NCBI GenBank assembly: GCA_002399975.1
Contig: DHER01000132.1
Span: 1 to 55,621, forward strand
Source: Firmicutes bacterium UBA4845
GTDB lineage: Bacteria; Bacillota; Clostridia; Tissierellales; Sedimentibacteraceae
Length of the DNA stretch: 55,621 bases
Direction: 5' to 3'
Shown here: piece after piece, positions 17,343 through 25,229 of the stretch
How positions within the stretch are numbered: position 1 is the first letter of the stretch
How the letters are laid out: the number at the start of each line of letters is the position of its first letter
Translations under genes and position numbers: made by a program
The notes under the pieces: model-generated
The model's database searches: none
What the model was told of the DNA's origin: nothing
Seen by the model: the letters and a program-made list of their open reading frames with translations, nothing else

Positions 17343-18312
17343 CGAAATATTAATAGAGGTTAAAAATCTAAAAAAATATTTTACTAAAAACAAGGGTATA
17401 GTTAAGAAAAAAATAGAAATAACCAAGGCAGTTGACGACGTATCATTTTATATAAAAAAAGGTGAAACATTCGGTCTTGTAGGAGAATCCGGCTGTGGGA
17501 AATCGACTACAGGAAGGACCATATTAAAGCTTTACGATCCTACAGAGGGGGAGATGCTATATAATGGTCAGGATATTTCGAAGCTTAACAAAGAGCAGAT
17601 GATGCCCTACAGGAAAAAAATGCAGATGATATTTCAGGACCCGTATGCATCTTTGAATGCCAGAATGACTGTTTCAGACATAATAGGTGAACCTATGGAT
17701 ATTCATCATTTAGCATCCGGAAAGGAAAGGCAGGAGCGTATTTACAGCCTGCTGGACACAGTAGGTTTAAACAGGGATCATGCAGCACGCTATCCTCATG
17801 AATTCTCTGGTGGACAGAGGCAGCGTATAGGAATTGCCAGATCATTAGCTGTTGATCCTGAATTCATTATATGCGATGAGCCTATATCAGCCCTTGATGT
17901 ATCTATTCAGGCCCAGGTTGTAAACATGCTTGAGGATTTGCAGGAGGAGAGAGGACTGACATATTTGTTTATAGCACATGACCTGTCAATGGTTAAACAC
18001 ATATCCGACAGGGTTGGTGTTATGTATCTGGGAAGCCTTGTAGAAACTGCCCCAAGCAAGGAACTGTATTCAAATCCTCTGCATCCTTATACGGAGGCAT
18101 TACTGTCATCAATACCCATACCGGATCCGGATATGGCAAAATCTTCTAAAAGAATTGTACTTAAAGGGGATGTTCCCAGTCCGGTAAATCCACCGTCCGG
18201 CTGCAAATTCAGGACAAGGTGCAGGTATGCAATGGACATATGCAGTGAAGAAGTTCCTGTTTTTAAAGAAGTCGATAAGGGTCATTTTGCTGCATGCCAC
18301 CTATTAAATTAA
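17332..18312 (+). CDS. oppF: Oligopeptide ABC transporter ATPase OppF
   Basis: Second ATPase subunit, 326 residues. Walker A GESGCGKST, IFQDPYASLN, signature FSGGQRQRIGIARSL, Walker B FIICDEPISALD and LFIAHDLS are all present. The C-terminal GCKFRTRCRYAMDIC and FAACH supply the conserved cysteine set. The start is TTG at 17332 with GGGAGG (17318-17323) eight bases upstream, overlapping oppD by 11 bases. An inverted repeat and a new promoter follow the stop, so oppA can be expressed separately from the four upstream genes. Confidence 0.94.
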   Translation: MESNEILIEVKNLKKYFTKNKGIVKKKIEITKAVDDVSFYIKKGETFGLVGESGCGKSTTGRTILKLYDPTEGEMLYNGQDISKLNKEQMMPYRKKMQMIFQDPYASLNARMTVSDIIGEPMDIHHLASGKERQERIYSLLDTVGLNRDHAARYPHEFSGGQRQRIGIARSLAVDPEFIICDEPISALDVSIQAQVVNMLEDLQEERGLTYLFIAHDLSMVKHISDRVGVMYLGSLVETAPSKELYSNPLHPYTEALLSSIPIPDPDMAKSSKRIVLKGDVPSPVNPPSGCKFRTRCRYAMDICSEEVPVFKEVDKGHFAACHLLN

Positions 18313-18324
18313 TAATACATTTGC

Positions 18325-18375
18325 TTATTTATGCAATATGTGTAAACAGTATTCCTTGACATATTGCATAAATAA
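18325..18375. repeat. 17-bp perfect inverted repeat between oppF and oppA
   Basis: Left arm 18325-18341 (TTATTTATGCAATATGT) and right arm 18359-18375 are perfect inverted copies separated by 17 bases. The right arm covers part of the -35 element and spacer of the oppA promoter. It lacks a T-run, so it is not a standard terminator. It may be a repressor operator or an mRNA hairpin that protects the oppBCDF 3' end. Confidence 0.8.
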
Positions 18376-18384
18376 AGCGATAAT
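18356..18384 (+). promoter_or_regulatory. oppA: Internal promoter for oppA
   Basis: TTGACA (18356-18361) and GATAAT (18379-18384) are 17 bases apart. The -35 lies inside the inverted repeat. A 14-bp perfect palindrome, CAGCCTATAGGCTG (18392-18405), begins at about the predicted transcription start. Confidence 0.65.
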
Positions 18385-18432
18385 ATAAACACAGCCTATA
18401 GGCTGCGAATACATAAAAATTTGGAGGAGTTT

Positions 18433-20172
18433 ATGTTAAAGAAAGTACTAGCTTTAATGATGGTGCTGGTTATGGTGCTATCTATGTCAGTAGGGTGTAC
18501 CGGTCAAGAGACGCCGACAGAACCGGCTGATAATGAATCAGGAGAAAAAACGGCAGAAGGTACACAGGCAGGAGAGGAAGATTATTTGGTATGGAACATT
18601 CAAGTTGACCCTGAGACATGGGATCCTACATTAAACAGCGCTAACGATGGCGGACAGGTAATACAGAATTTGTTTGAAGGCCTGACCAGAGAAACAAAAG
18701 ACGGAATAAAACCTGCTGCAGCAGAAAAGTGGGATATATCCGATGATGGTAAAACGTATACTTTCCATTTGAGAGATGGATTAAAATGGTCTGATGGGGA
18801 GCCTTTAACAGCAGGGGATTTTGAATATGCCCTTAAAAGAGCTTGCGACCCGGATACAGCTTCAGAATATTCGTTCATAGTTTCTAATTATCTGGTAAAT
18901 GGTGATAAGGCATTTGCTAAAGAAGTGCCTCTTGACGAAGTAGGAGTTAAAGCTTTGGATGATAAAACACTGGAAATTAATTTGAATTTTCCTGTAACAT
19001 ACTTTTTAGATTTGACTTCTTTTTATACCTATATGCCTATAAGAAAGGATATAGTTGAAGCTAATGGTGAAGGCTGGGAAAAGAATCCAGAAACCTGCAT
19101 TTCCAACGGTGCGTTCAAATTAACCGAATACAAGGTAGGCTCCCATCTGACTATGGTAAAGAATGAAAATTATTGGGATGCAGAAAACGTTAAATTGGCA
19201 GGAGTTAAAGGGCTTATGATAGTTGAAGGCACTACAGCGCTTAACGGTTATGAAAACGGTGAAATTCAGGTACTCGACAGTATAGTAACAGATGAGATCC
19301 CAAGACTTTTGAAAGAGGATCCTAATTTTAAAATCTCACCGCAAATTGGAACATATTATGTAAACTTTAATGTAGATGATGAAGTATTTCAAGATGTGAG
19401 AATAAGAAAAGCATTCTCTCTTGCTATTGACAGGAAACAGTTTGTGGAGCAGGTAACAAAAGGAGAACAGATACCTGCAACAGGGTTTGTTCCAACATCA
19501 CTCAGCCTTTCTGACGGCAGCAGTTTCAGACCTTTAAACGAAGACAATCTTCCGGATACTGAGTACGGTATAGATCCAAGTAAGGCGCAGACTGAGGAAG
19601 CAAAGGCATTGCTGGCTGAGGCAGGATACCCTAATGGAGAAGGCCTGCCGGAAATCACATTTTTGTACAATACAAATGAAAACAATAAGAAAATTGCTGA
19701 AGCATTGCAGGCTATGTGGAAACAAAACCTGGGCGTGGATGTAAAGCTTATTAATCAGGACTGGTCAGTATTCCAGCAGGAAAGAAGAGCGGGTAATTAC
19801 ATGATATCAAGAGGGGGCTGGTTAGGTGATTATAACGACCCTGTAACAATGTTGGATTTATTTGCTTCTAATTCCGGAAACAACGATCCTCAGTGGAGAT
19901 ACAAGGAAGAGCCTATAGTTGCACCTCGAGATAAAAAAATAAACCCTGAGGAAGAAGAATTTGATGTTGCTCTTAAAGAATCTCGTTTAGCAAGCGGAAA
20001 AGAAAGAGATGCGTTGCTGAAAGAGGCAGAAGATGTTCTTATGAACAACCATGTTGTTGCGCCAATTTATTATTACACATTATCAAATATAGTTGACCAG
20101 ACAAAGGTTGAAGGCGTTGAATTGACATTGACAAACAAATGGGATTTCAAAAATGCTCAGCTGATAAAATAA
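18433..20172 (+). CDS. oppA: Oligopeptide-binding lipoprotein OppA
   Basis: Extracellular solute-binding protein (SBP family 5) that delivers peptides to OppBCDF; anchored as a lipoprotein. The signal peptide ends in the lipobox SVGC, and an acidic, threonine-rich linker follows. The mature part has the family pattern LVWNIQVDPETWDPTLN, then FHLRDGLKWSDGEPLTAGDF and later GDYNDPVTMLDLF. ATG 18433 has GGAGG five bases upstream (18423-18427); a TTG at 18421 overlaps that site and is rejected. At 579 residues the length is normal. It is expressed from its own promoter as well as possibly by read-through, which fits the usual need for excess binding protein. Confidence 0.95.
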   Translation: MLKKVLALMMVLVMVLSMSVGCTGQETPTEPADNESGEKTAEGTQAGEEDYLVWNIQVDPETWDPTLNSANDGGQVIQNLFEGLTRETKDGIKPAAAEKWDISDDGKTYTFHLRDGLKWSDGEPLTAGDFEYALKRACDPDTASEYSFIVSNYLVNGDKAFAKEVPLDEVGVKALDDKTLEINLNFPVTYFLDLTSFYTYMPIRKDIVEANGEGWEKNPETCISNGAFKLTEYKVGSHLTMVKNENYWDAENVKLAGVKGLMIVEGTTALNGYENGEIQVLDSIVTDEIPRLLKEDPNFKISPQIGTYYVNFNVDDEVFQDVRIRKAFSLAIDRKQFVEQVTKGEQIPATGFVPTSLSLSDGSSFRPLNEDNLPDTEYGIDPSKAQTEEAKALLAEAGYPNGEGLPEITFLYNTNENNKKIAEALQAMWKQNLGVDVKLINQDWSVFQQERRAGNYMISRGGWLGDYNDPVTMLDLFASNSGNNDPQWRYKEEPIVAPRDKKINPEEEEFDVALKESRLASGKERDALLKEAEDVLMNNHVVAPIYYYTLSNIVDQTKVEGVELTLTNKWDFKNAQLIK

Positions 20173-20221
20173 TGGCGGCTGCTTATTAAGTTATATAATA
20201 AGAGTAAAAACATATAAAAAT

Positions 20222-20253
20222 AAAAAGATACAACTGTGCAGTTGTATCTTTTT
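20222..20253 (+). terminator. Intrinsic terminator of the opp operon
   Basis: AAAAAGATACAACTG (20222-20236) pairs perfectly with CAGTTGTATCTTTTT (20239-20253). It is strong and potentially bidirectional. Confidence 0.9.
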
Positions 20254-20286
20254 ATTTGCTAAGAGCACATTTTTGGCTTACTGTAC

Positions 20287-20315
20287 TTGTACTTTTTGGA
20301 GATGGACTGTATAAT
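20287..20315 (+). promoter_or_regulatory. Promoter for the HAD hydrolase
   Basis: TTGTAC (20287-20292) and TATAAT (20310-20315) are 17 bases apart. The predicted start is only about nine bases before the ATG at 20331, so the leader would hold little more than the GGTGAT ribosome-binding site. Confidence 0.6.
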
Positions 20316-20330
20316 TAATTCGGTGATATT

Positions 20331-21158
20331 ATGAATTATAAGATGGTAGTTCTGGATTTAGACGGAACACTGTTAGATGATAAAAAGCAAATAAGTAAAA
20401 AAAATACAGATATGTTGAACAAGCTGAATAAAAAAGGGATAGAAATTGTAATTGCAACAGGAAGAAATTACTATATGGCTAAAACACTTACAGATAGTAT
20501 TAAGTCAGTTGAGCCTGTTATACTTGCAAATAACGGCGCTATTATCAGGCGTTCGCACAATGATGAACTAATAGAGCACAACTATCTGGATTTTTCTGAA
20601 TTCGAAAAAATTTATAAAGAAGGCCTCAAGTGTAATTTAAATCCGGTGCTTCATGTTGATGAATATTTTAACGGGTATGACTTAATATATGAAAGAGAAG
20701 ATTATGAAGAAGCATATTTGGGATATATTAAGAAAGATTACAAAAGAGCAAGGATGGTGAAATTTACATCGGATATTAATAATATTTTGTCTGTATGCTA
20801 TTTTGATGAATACAATAAGCTTTCTATGTTTGAAAATGAAATGGAGAAAAAGAATGACGGAAGGTTTAATGTTATATGCAACAGAAATATAAGTAAAAGA
20901 CCTCTGCTTGAATTTCTGCACCCGGATGGATGCAAGTGGAAAGCACTAAAAAAATATGCAATCAGTATAAACATTCTGCCTGAAGAAATAATTGCAATGG
21001 GTGACGACAATAATGACGTAGAGCTTTTAGAAAATTCCGGTATGAGTGTGGCCATGCGAAACGGCACTGATGAATCCATTAAAGCTGCAAAGAAGATATC
21101 AAAATATGACAATAATAATTCCGGTGTTTATTATGCATTGACCCAAATATTTAATTGA
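20331..21158 (+). CDS. Cof-type HAD-superfamily phosphatase
   Basis: Cytosolic phosphatase of the Cof/IIB branch of HAD hydrolases, which typically act on sugar phosphates, flavin nucleotides or other small phosphorylated metabolites. Motif I is VVLDLDGTLLDD at the N-terminus, motif II is IVIATGRN, and motif IV is MGDDNNDVELL near the C-terminus; a type IIB cap lies between. Length 275 residues is normal. It is a single gene between the opp terminator and the next small gene. The substrate cannot be deduced. Confidence 0.88.
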   Translation: MNYKMVVLDLDGTLLDDKKQISKKNTDMLNKLNKKGIEIVIATGRNYYMAKTLTDSIKSVEPVILANNGAIIRRSHNDELIEHNYLDFSEFEKIYKEGLKCNLNPVLHVDEYFNGYDLIYEREDYEEAYLGYIKKDYKRARMVKFTSDINNILSVCYFDEYNKLSMFENEMEKKNDGRFNVICNRNISKRPLLEFLHPDGCKWKALKKYAISINILPEEIIAMGDDNNDVELLENSGMSVAMRNGTDESIKAAKKISKYDNNNSGVYYALTQIFN

Positions 21159-21235
21159 CCAAAATATTTAAGCTTTGTACATATTTCAAGGGTGAGCTCA
21201 ATATAATGTAATAATATTATTATTGAGGAGGCATT

Positions 21236-21427
21236 ATGAGAATAATAACTGCCATAGCGTCGATCCTTATTATTATAGGAGCTTTGAACTGGGGATTGTA
21301 TGGATTAGCAAAGATTGATATAGTGGAGAATTTTTTTGGTGGATGGAAAAATAAATTTGGAAGGATCGTGTATATATTAATTGGCATTGCCGGCTTGTAT
21401 TCGCTGCTCTATGTAATATTCGCCTGA
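21236..21427 (+). CDS. Small DUF378-type membrane protein
   Basis: A 63-residue protein with two hydrophobic segments joined by a short loop. The N-terminal segment contains GALNWGLYGL, a hallmark of the DUF378 (YuzA-like) family, and the second contains IVYILIGIAGLYSLLYV. Function is unknown. A strong GAGGAGG lies before the ATG and a good terminator follows, so this is a real single-gene unit despite its size. Confidence 0.85.
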   Translation: MRIITAIASILIIIGALNWGLYGLAKIDIVENFFGGWKNKFGRIVYILIGIAGLYSLLYVIFA

Positions 21428-21432
21428 GCAAC

Positions 21433-21467
21433 AAAAAACATGCTCTAATATTAGAGCATGTTTTTTT
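21433..21467. terminator. Bidirectional terminator
   Basis: AACATGCTCTAA pairs with TTAGAGCATGTT around a short TA loop, flanked by an A-run and a T-run. It serves the small membrane protein gene on the plus strand and the oxidoreductase gene on the minus strand. Confidence 0.88.
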
Positions 21468-21473
21468 GTATTA

Positions 21474-23012
21474 TTACATTTTACTTGGTTTTTTTATACT
21501 TATTTTATCTAACGGTTTCACTGTAGGACCTTCCAGAATATTACCCCTTATGTCATACCTTGAGCCGTGGCATGGACAGTCCCATGTTTTTTCTGCTTCA
21601 TTAAATGATAAAGAGCACTTTAAATGGGCACATACAGGATTGATGCAATAATAATCATCGTTTTCATTTTTATAAACACCGATTTTTCTGTCTTTGTAGT
21701 TTATTATTTTTCCTTTTCCTGCTTCAATTCCATGCAATTCATCAGGAACAGGAGCAATTCTTTTTAAAAATCCCGTCAAAATACTTTTTGTAGACGAAAA
21801 AAACTCTTTTGCTGACTGAGTGAGAGTTATTCTTGAAGGATTAAAAATTTCCGAAAAATCATCATCGATATTTAATATTTTATTTCTAAGGATTATTGCG
21901 GCAGCGGCAGAATGAGTCATACCCCATTTTTTAAATCCTGTGGCCACATATAAATTATCAATACTGTTGGAATATAGCCCAATGTATGGAATTTTATCAT
22001 AAGTCATACAATCCTGGGAAGACCACTTTGATACTATTTCCGCTCCTTCGAAATTTGTATTTAAAAAATCTTCTAATTCCTTGTAAGAATATTCTTCGTT
22101 TTCTTTTTCTCCGGAACGGTGGTTGCCACCTGCCAGAATAAGCAAGTTTTCTTTTTCTGAATAATGATATCTTATAGAATAAATTGGGTCTTTAACATTT
22201 ATATACATACCCTCAAACGGTTTTTCCTTGGTTCTTGCTGCTATAACATAAGACTTATCCTGATAAAGCCTCAGAAAATACAGCCCAAAGCTATTATCAA
22301 AAGGATAATGAGAAGCTGATATGACTTTATCTGCATGTATTGTGCCGGCTTCTGTGCTCACATCAATGTGACCGTTGTGCGGCTCAATATTTAAAGCCCT
22401 CACTTTTTCATAAATTTTGCAGGAATCAGAATTATTGAGGATATTGTATAGGCTGTATAGATACTTCAATGGATTGAATTGCCCCTGATTTCTTATGCCT
22501 ATTGCACCTAATGCGTGATTTGGCAAGGCTGGTTCTTTTTCGTAAAATCCGTCAATACCAAGTTTTTTATATGCTTCAAGTTCTACTTTTATCAGTTTTA
22601 ATTCATCATCATTGGCAGCATAAACATAGGAAGTTTGTTCCTTAAAGTCACATTGTATATTGTTTGCTTCAATAATTGTTTTGATAAGTTTTAGACCTTC
22701 TTCGTTGGCTTTTAAATATTGTTTTGCTTCTTCAAGGCTGAAGTTGTTAATTAAATAATCATAAATGACATTATGCTGTACTGTTATTTTGGCTGTTGTA
22801 TAACCGGACACCCCGTATCCTATGGCTGTTTCGTCAATTATTCCGATTTTATAGCCATCATCTTTTAACAAATATGCAGTGGTTAATCCAGTAAGTCCTG
22901 CACCTATTATTAAAACGTCAAAATTTTTATCATCTAAAGTTTCTTCATTTTTAGCAACTTTAATTATATTGTCAGCAGATTCGTGCCAATATGAATTTCT
23001 TGGATATTTCAT
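21474..23012 (-). CDS. FAD-dependent oxidoreductase with C-terminal Rieske domain
   Basis: Two-domain redox protein of 512 residues. The N-terminal part is a DAO-type flavoprotein: dinucleotide-binding DVLIIGAGLTGLTTAYLL (~33-50), then YGVSGYTTAKITVQH and a late ATGFKKWGMTHS segment. The last ~100 residues are a Rieske [2Fe-2S] domain with CAHLKC and CPCHGS, giving both ligand pairs and the two disulfide cysteines. This architecture matches the YhfW-like family of Bacillus, whose substrate is not established. AAAGGAGG precedes the ATG on the minus strand. It is monocistronic. A complete 2Fe-2S flavoprotein in a probable strict anaerobe is of some interest. Confidence 0.9.
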   Translation of the reverse strand: MKYPRNSYWHESADNIIKVAKNEETLDDKNFDVLIIGAGLTGLTTAYLLKDDGYKIGIIDETAIGYGVSGYTTAKITVQHNVIYDYLINNFSLEEAKQYLKANEEGLKLIKTIIEANNIQCDFKEQTSYVYAANDDELKLIKVELEAYKKLGIDGFYEKEPALPNHALGAIGIRNQGQFNPLKYLYSLYNILNNSDSCKIYEKVRALNIEPHNGHIDVSTEAGTIHADKVISASHYPFDNSFGLYFLRLYQDKSYVIAARTKEKPFEGMYINVKDPIYSIRYHYSEKENLLILAGGNHRSGEKENEEYSYKELEDFLNTNFEGAEIVSKWSSQDCMTYDKIPYIGLYSNSIDNLYVATGFKKWGMTHSAAAAIILRNKILNIDDDFSEIFNPSRITLTQSAKEFFSSTKSILTGFLKRIAPVPDELHGIEAGKGKIINYKDRKIGVYKNENDDYYCINPVCAHLKCSLSFNEAEKTWDCPCHGSRYDIRGNILEGPTVKPLDKISIKKPSKM

Positions 23013-23268
23013 ATTAGCCTCCTTTTATAAATATATGTTTTTATTATTGTTTCTTTAAAAAATAAATTTATTCCTTAAGGCGGAAAAAGGTTTATTATTG
23101 TAAAATAGCGTATTAGCCGATGGAAAATAAAGCGGTATATTGGGCAAAATGGAAAAGCAAGGTAGTTTACAGATTCGAAAAACATTGAAAAATCGGAAAT
23201 AAATTAAAATATGGAAAATAATAAAATTTTTCACAAAGAAAATAAGTGGTGTAAACATTTTCGTTTTG

Positions 23269-23277
23269 TGGTACAAT
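23269..23277 (+). promoter_or_regulatory. Extended -10 promoter for the P-loop gene
   Basis: TGG followed directly by TACAAT (23272-23277) makes an extended -10; no good -35 is visible. The remaining AT-rich DNA from 23013 holds nothing else I can support. Confidence 0.4.
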
Positions 23278-23324
23278 ATATATGAGCTAACTTTTATAAA
23301 ATAAAAAATAGGAGTGTGGTTAAT

Positions 23325-23759
23325 ATGGTTCAATTAGTTTGTGGACACAGCGGTACCGGCAAAACAAGAAGAATGATTGACATGGCAAACAGGAAAATTG
23401 AAAATGCACAGGGAAAAATGGTCTTCTTAGAAGCAAACAACAGACACATATTCGATTTGAATTACAGAATCAGATATATAAATACAAAAGAATTCGGGCT
23501 TACAAATCCTGATCAGTTTCAAGGTTTTGTATGCGGTTTAATTGCAACAGATTATGATGTGGAATCAGTGTATATAGATGGATTGTATAAGATTGCTCAG
23601 GCAGGTGCGTATATTTTAGATTCTGTTATTAAAAGATTAGATTACTTATCAGAAAGATTTGATGTTAATTTTGTAATAAGTGTTAACCATGATGCGAAAG
23701 ATATTGCCGAAAACCTTAGAAATAGAATAATAAAAGACGAAGATGCAGTAGTCTTATAA
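23325..23759 (+). CDS. Small P-loop ATP-binding protein of unknown function
   Basis: A compact 144-residue protein with a Walker A motif GHSGTGKTRR (residues 7-16) and a Walker B-like strand ESVYIDGLYKI. It ends with a strand, FVISVNHDA, at the usual sensor position. This looks like a minimal RecA/ASCE-type nucleotide-binding domain with no partner domain. I recall similar proteins in clostridial genomes annotated loosely as ATP-binding or PilT-like, but no function is established. I place the start at ATG 23325 with GGAG ten bases upstream, rather than the GTG at 23316. Confidence 0.8.
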   Translation: MVQLVCGHSGTGKTRRMIDMANRKIENAQGKMVFLEANNRHIFDLNYRIRYINTKEFGLTNPDQFQGFVCGLIATDYDVESVYIDGLYKIAQAGAYILDSVIKRLDYLSERFDVNFVISVNHDAKDIAENLRNRIIKDEDAVVL

Positions 23760-23761
23760 AT

Positions 23762-23846
23762 TGCCACCGTTACTGGTGGTTTAAAATTGCCACTGATGAT
23801 GGGGGCTTAAAATATACAACCATCACCGGTGGCTTTTGTGTTGTTA
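23762..23846 (+). repeat. Tandem hairpin repeats, probable terminator
   Basis: Two imperfect 28-base direct repeats lie at about 23761-23788 and 23787-23814, each beginning TTGCCAC and ending TTAAAAT. A third, inverted partial unit, CCATCACCGGTGGC (23821-23834), is followed by TTTTGTG. Unit 1 folds alone (CCACC/GGTGG). Unit 2 pairs with the third element (GCCACTGATGATGG with CCATCACCGGTGGC). The last stem plus T-run can terminate the P-loop gene. Confidence 0.65.
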
Positions 23847-23963
23847 TGACAATATATAACTTTATCTGAATTATTCTATTGTTTATCACTATTGATAAAA
23901 ACCGAGTTTTCTGATAAAATAAGCAATGCGTTTCACATGATATGAAAAGAGTGATTTTATTTT

Positions 23964-24518
23964 ATGAATTATTTTAAACCAAATAAGACTATTTTTGATG
24001 ATTTTTTCGAACATAGAGACATGTTGATTGTCCAGCACATGAACGGTGATATAGACAAGAAGGAGTACCTGGAATTAAATTACAAATATATAACCGGGAA
24101 AAATATTAAGCCTTTTCGACATATAGATAGTTTTGAAAAAGGAATGTACAACTATCAATATTACAACATGATGGCAAAATATTACAGAATGCTTGCTCAG
24201 AATATTAAGGACAGCGGGAAACATATAAGTTTTTACAGCAAATACTTGAGTGAATCTGATTATTATTATAATGAGAAAGATAAGACAACATTCCGTCTTT
24301 TAAGATTTCTTCATTATGAAAATGTTGAAGCTTATTTTATTAAAATGGAATCAGTTAATCTTGAAGGAAAGCTGTATGAGATTATTTTAAGGGATTACGA
24401 ATATGCGGTTCTTCATTCTAAGAGTCTGTGGCTTTTGGATGTATTAAAAAAAGAAAATGTATTTACAGATAAAAAAAAGAAGTCTGTAATAGACTATTAT
24501 GTAAATGCAAAGTATTGA
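23964..24518 (+). CDS. Conserved hypothetical protein, 184 residues
   Basis: I do not recognise an established function. The protein is soluble, strongly charged and aromatic-rich, with many tyrosines (for example YNYQYYNMMAKYYRM and ESDYYYNEKD), and appears mostly helical. There is no signal peptide, membrane segment or catalytic motif. A DUF6648-like clostridial family comes to mind, but I cannot confirm it. ATG 23964 is preceded by AAAAGAGTGA, a moderate ribosome-binding site. A GC-rich hairpin follows the stop, supporting a real, separately terminated gene. Confidence 0.72.
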   Translation: MNYFKPNKTIFDDFFEHRDMLIVQHMNGDIDKKEYLELNYKYITGKNIKPFRHIDSFEKGMYNYQYYNMMAKYYRMLAQNIKDSGKHISFYSKYLSESDYYYNEKDKTTFRLLRFLHYENVEAYFIKMESVNLEGKLYEIILRDYEYAVLHSKSLWLLDVLKKENVFTDKKKKSVIDYYVNAKY

Positions 24519-24538
24519 GACAGAAAGGTGGTGCTATG

Positions 24539-24574
24539 AGGGCGGAACGTTGGTCCGTCCGCTTTTGGTTTTTT
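24539..24574 (+). terminator. Terminator after the 184-residue protein gene
   Basis: GGGCGGA pairs with TCCGTCC (one G-T wobble) around ACGTTGG. The stem is followed by GCTTTTGGTTTTTT. Confidence 0.7.
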
Positions 24575-24585
24575 GATTTTCCCAC

Positions 24586-25053
24586 CTAATTTACATGTGC
24601 TATTGTTTTAATTACATCATCCAATGATGTTCCAACTTTAATTTCATATGTTCCACTTTGTAATTTTGTATCAAAGCCCAGTTCCACAGCTCTGCTTAAA
24701 AATTTGTCTTTGTCTTTAATTAAATTGGAATTTAACAATATATCAGCTATTTTTGTAGGAAGTGATCCGTTCGGAATTGTAACAGTTGCAATCAATCCAC
24801 TTTCTTGTTCATTGTCAGAATCGGAAACTTCTTTATTGCTGTCATCAGAATTTTCAGAGTCTGCGGCATCAGTTCCTTCTGTAGATTCAGGCAAGCTTGC
24901 AATAGCTTCCTTATCAATATCAACGCTTCTGTCAAATAAAATATTGAATCTCCAACTTAATACGGCAACCATGATTACAACTACTGCTATAATTAATCCA
25001 TAGTCTGTAATGTTATATAAAAAATCTCTTATGGCATCTATTATCTTTTTCAT
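24586..25053 (-). CDS. Membrane-anchored protein with an MltG/YceG-like N-subdomain
   Basis: A 155-residue protein with one N-terminal membrane anchor (~13-36) and an acidic, Ser/Asp/Glu-rich linker (~55-90). The C-terminal domain (~92-150) reads TVTIPNGSLPTKIADILLNSNLI and SGTYEIKVGTSLDDVIKTI. That domain matches the LysM-like first subdomain of endolytic transglycosylase MltG (YceG), but the catalytic domain is absent. It is therefore probably not an enzyme itself and may bind peptidoglycan. I start at 25053, where GGAGC lies upstream on the minus strand, rather than seven codons earlier. Confidence 0.75.
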   Translation of the reverse strand: MKKIIDAIRDFLYNITDYGLIIAVVVIMVAVLSWRFNILFDRSVDIDKEAIASLPESTEGTDAADSENSDDSNKEVSDSDNEQESGLIATVTIPNGSLPTKIADILLNSNLIKDKDKFLSRAVELGFDTKLQSGTYEIKVGTSLDDVIKTIAHVN

Positions 25054-25187
25054 TTGAAGCTCCTTGATTATCATCCAATAAGCAACATATTACCATAAAA
25101 CCGGCTCAGATACAATAACCATATTTGATAAAAATCTGTTAATTTTATCTATTTTTACAAATCAATATGTACCTTTAGTAAATAATT

Positions 25188-25196
25188 TGATATAAT
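25188..25196 (+). promoter_or_regulatory. Extended -10 promoter before the RluA-family gene
   Basis: TGA followed by TATAAT (25191-25196) gives an extended -10; the -35 region is poor. Confidence 0.4.
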
Positions 25197-25229
25197 AAAA
25201 TGATAATTTTTAAAATATACGGAGAAAAC

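Noticed and set aside
23055..23333. A 92-residue ORF on the minus strand
   Set aside because: It covers the promoter and start of the P-loop gene, has no ribosome-binding site and shows biased, low-complexity composition.
24524..24590. A GGTGGTGC...GGTCCGTCC stretch resembling a T-box antiterminator
   Set aside because: There is no specifier hairpin, and the next gene runs toward it on the opposite strand. It is a plain terminator.
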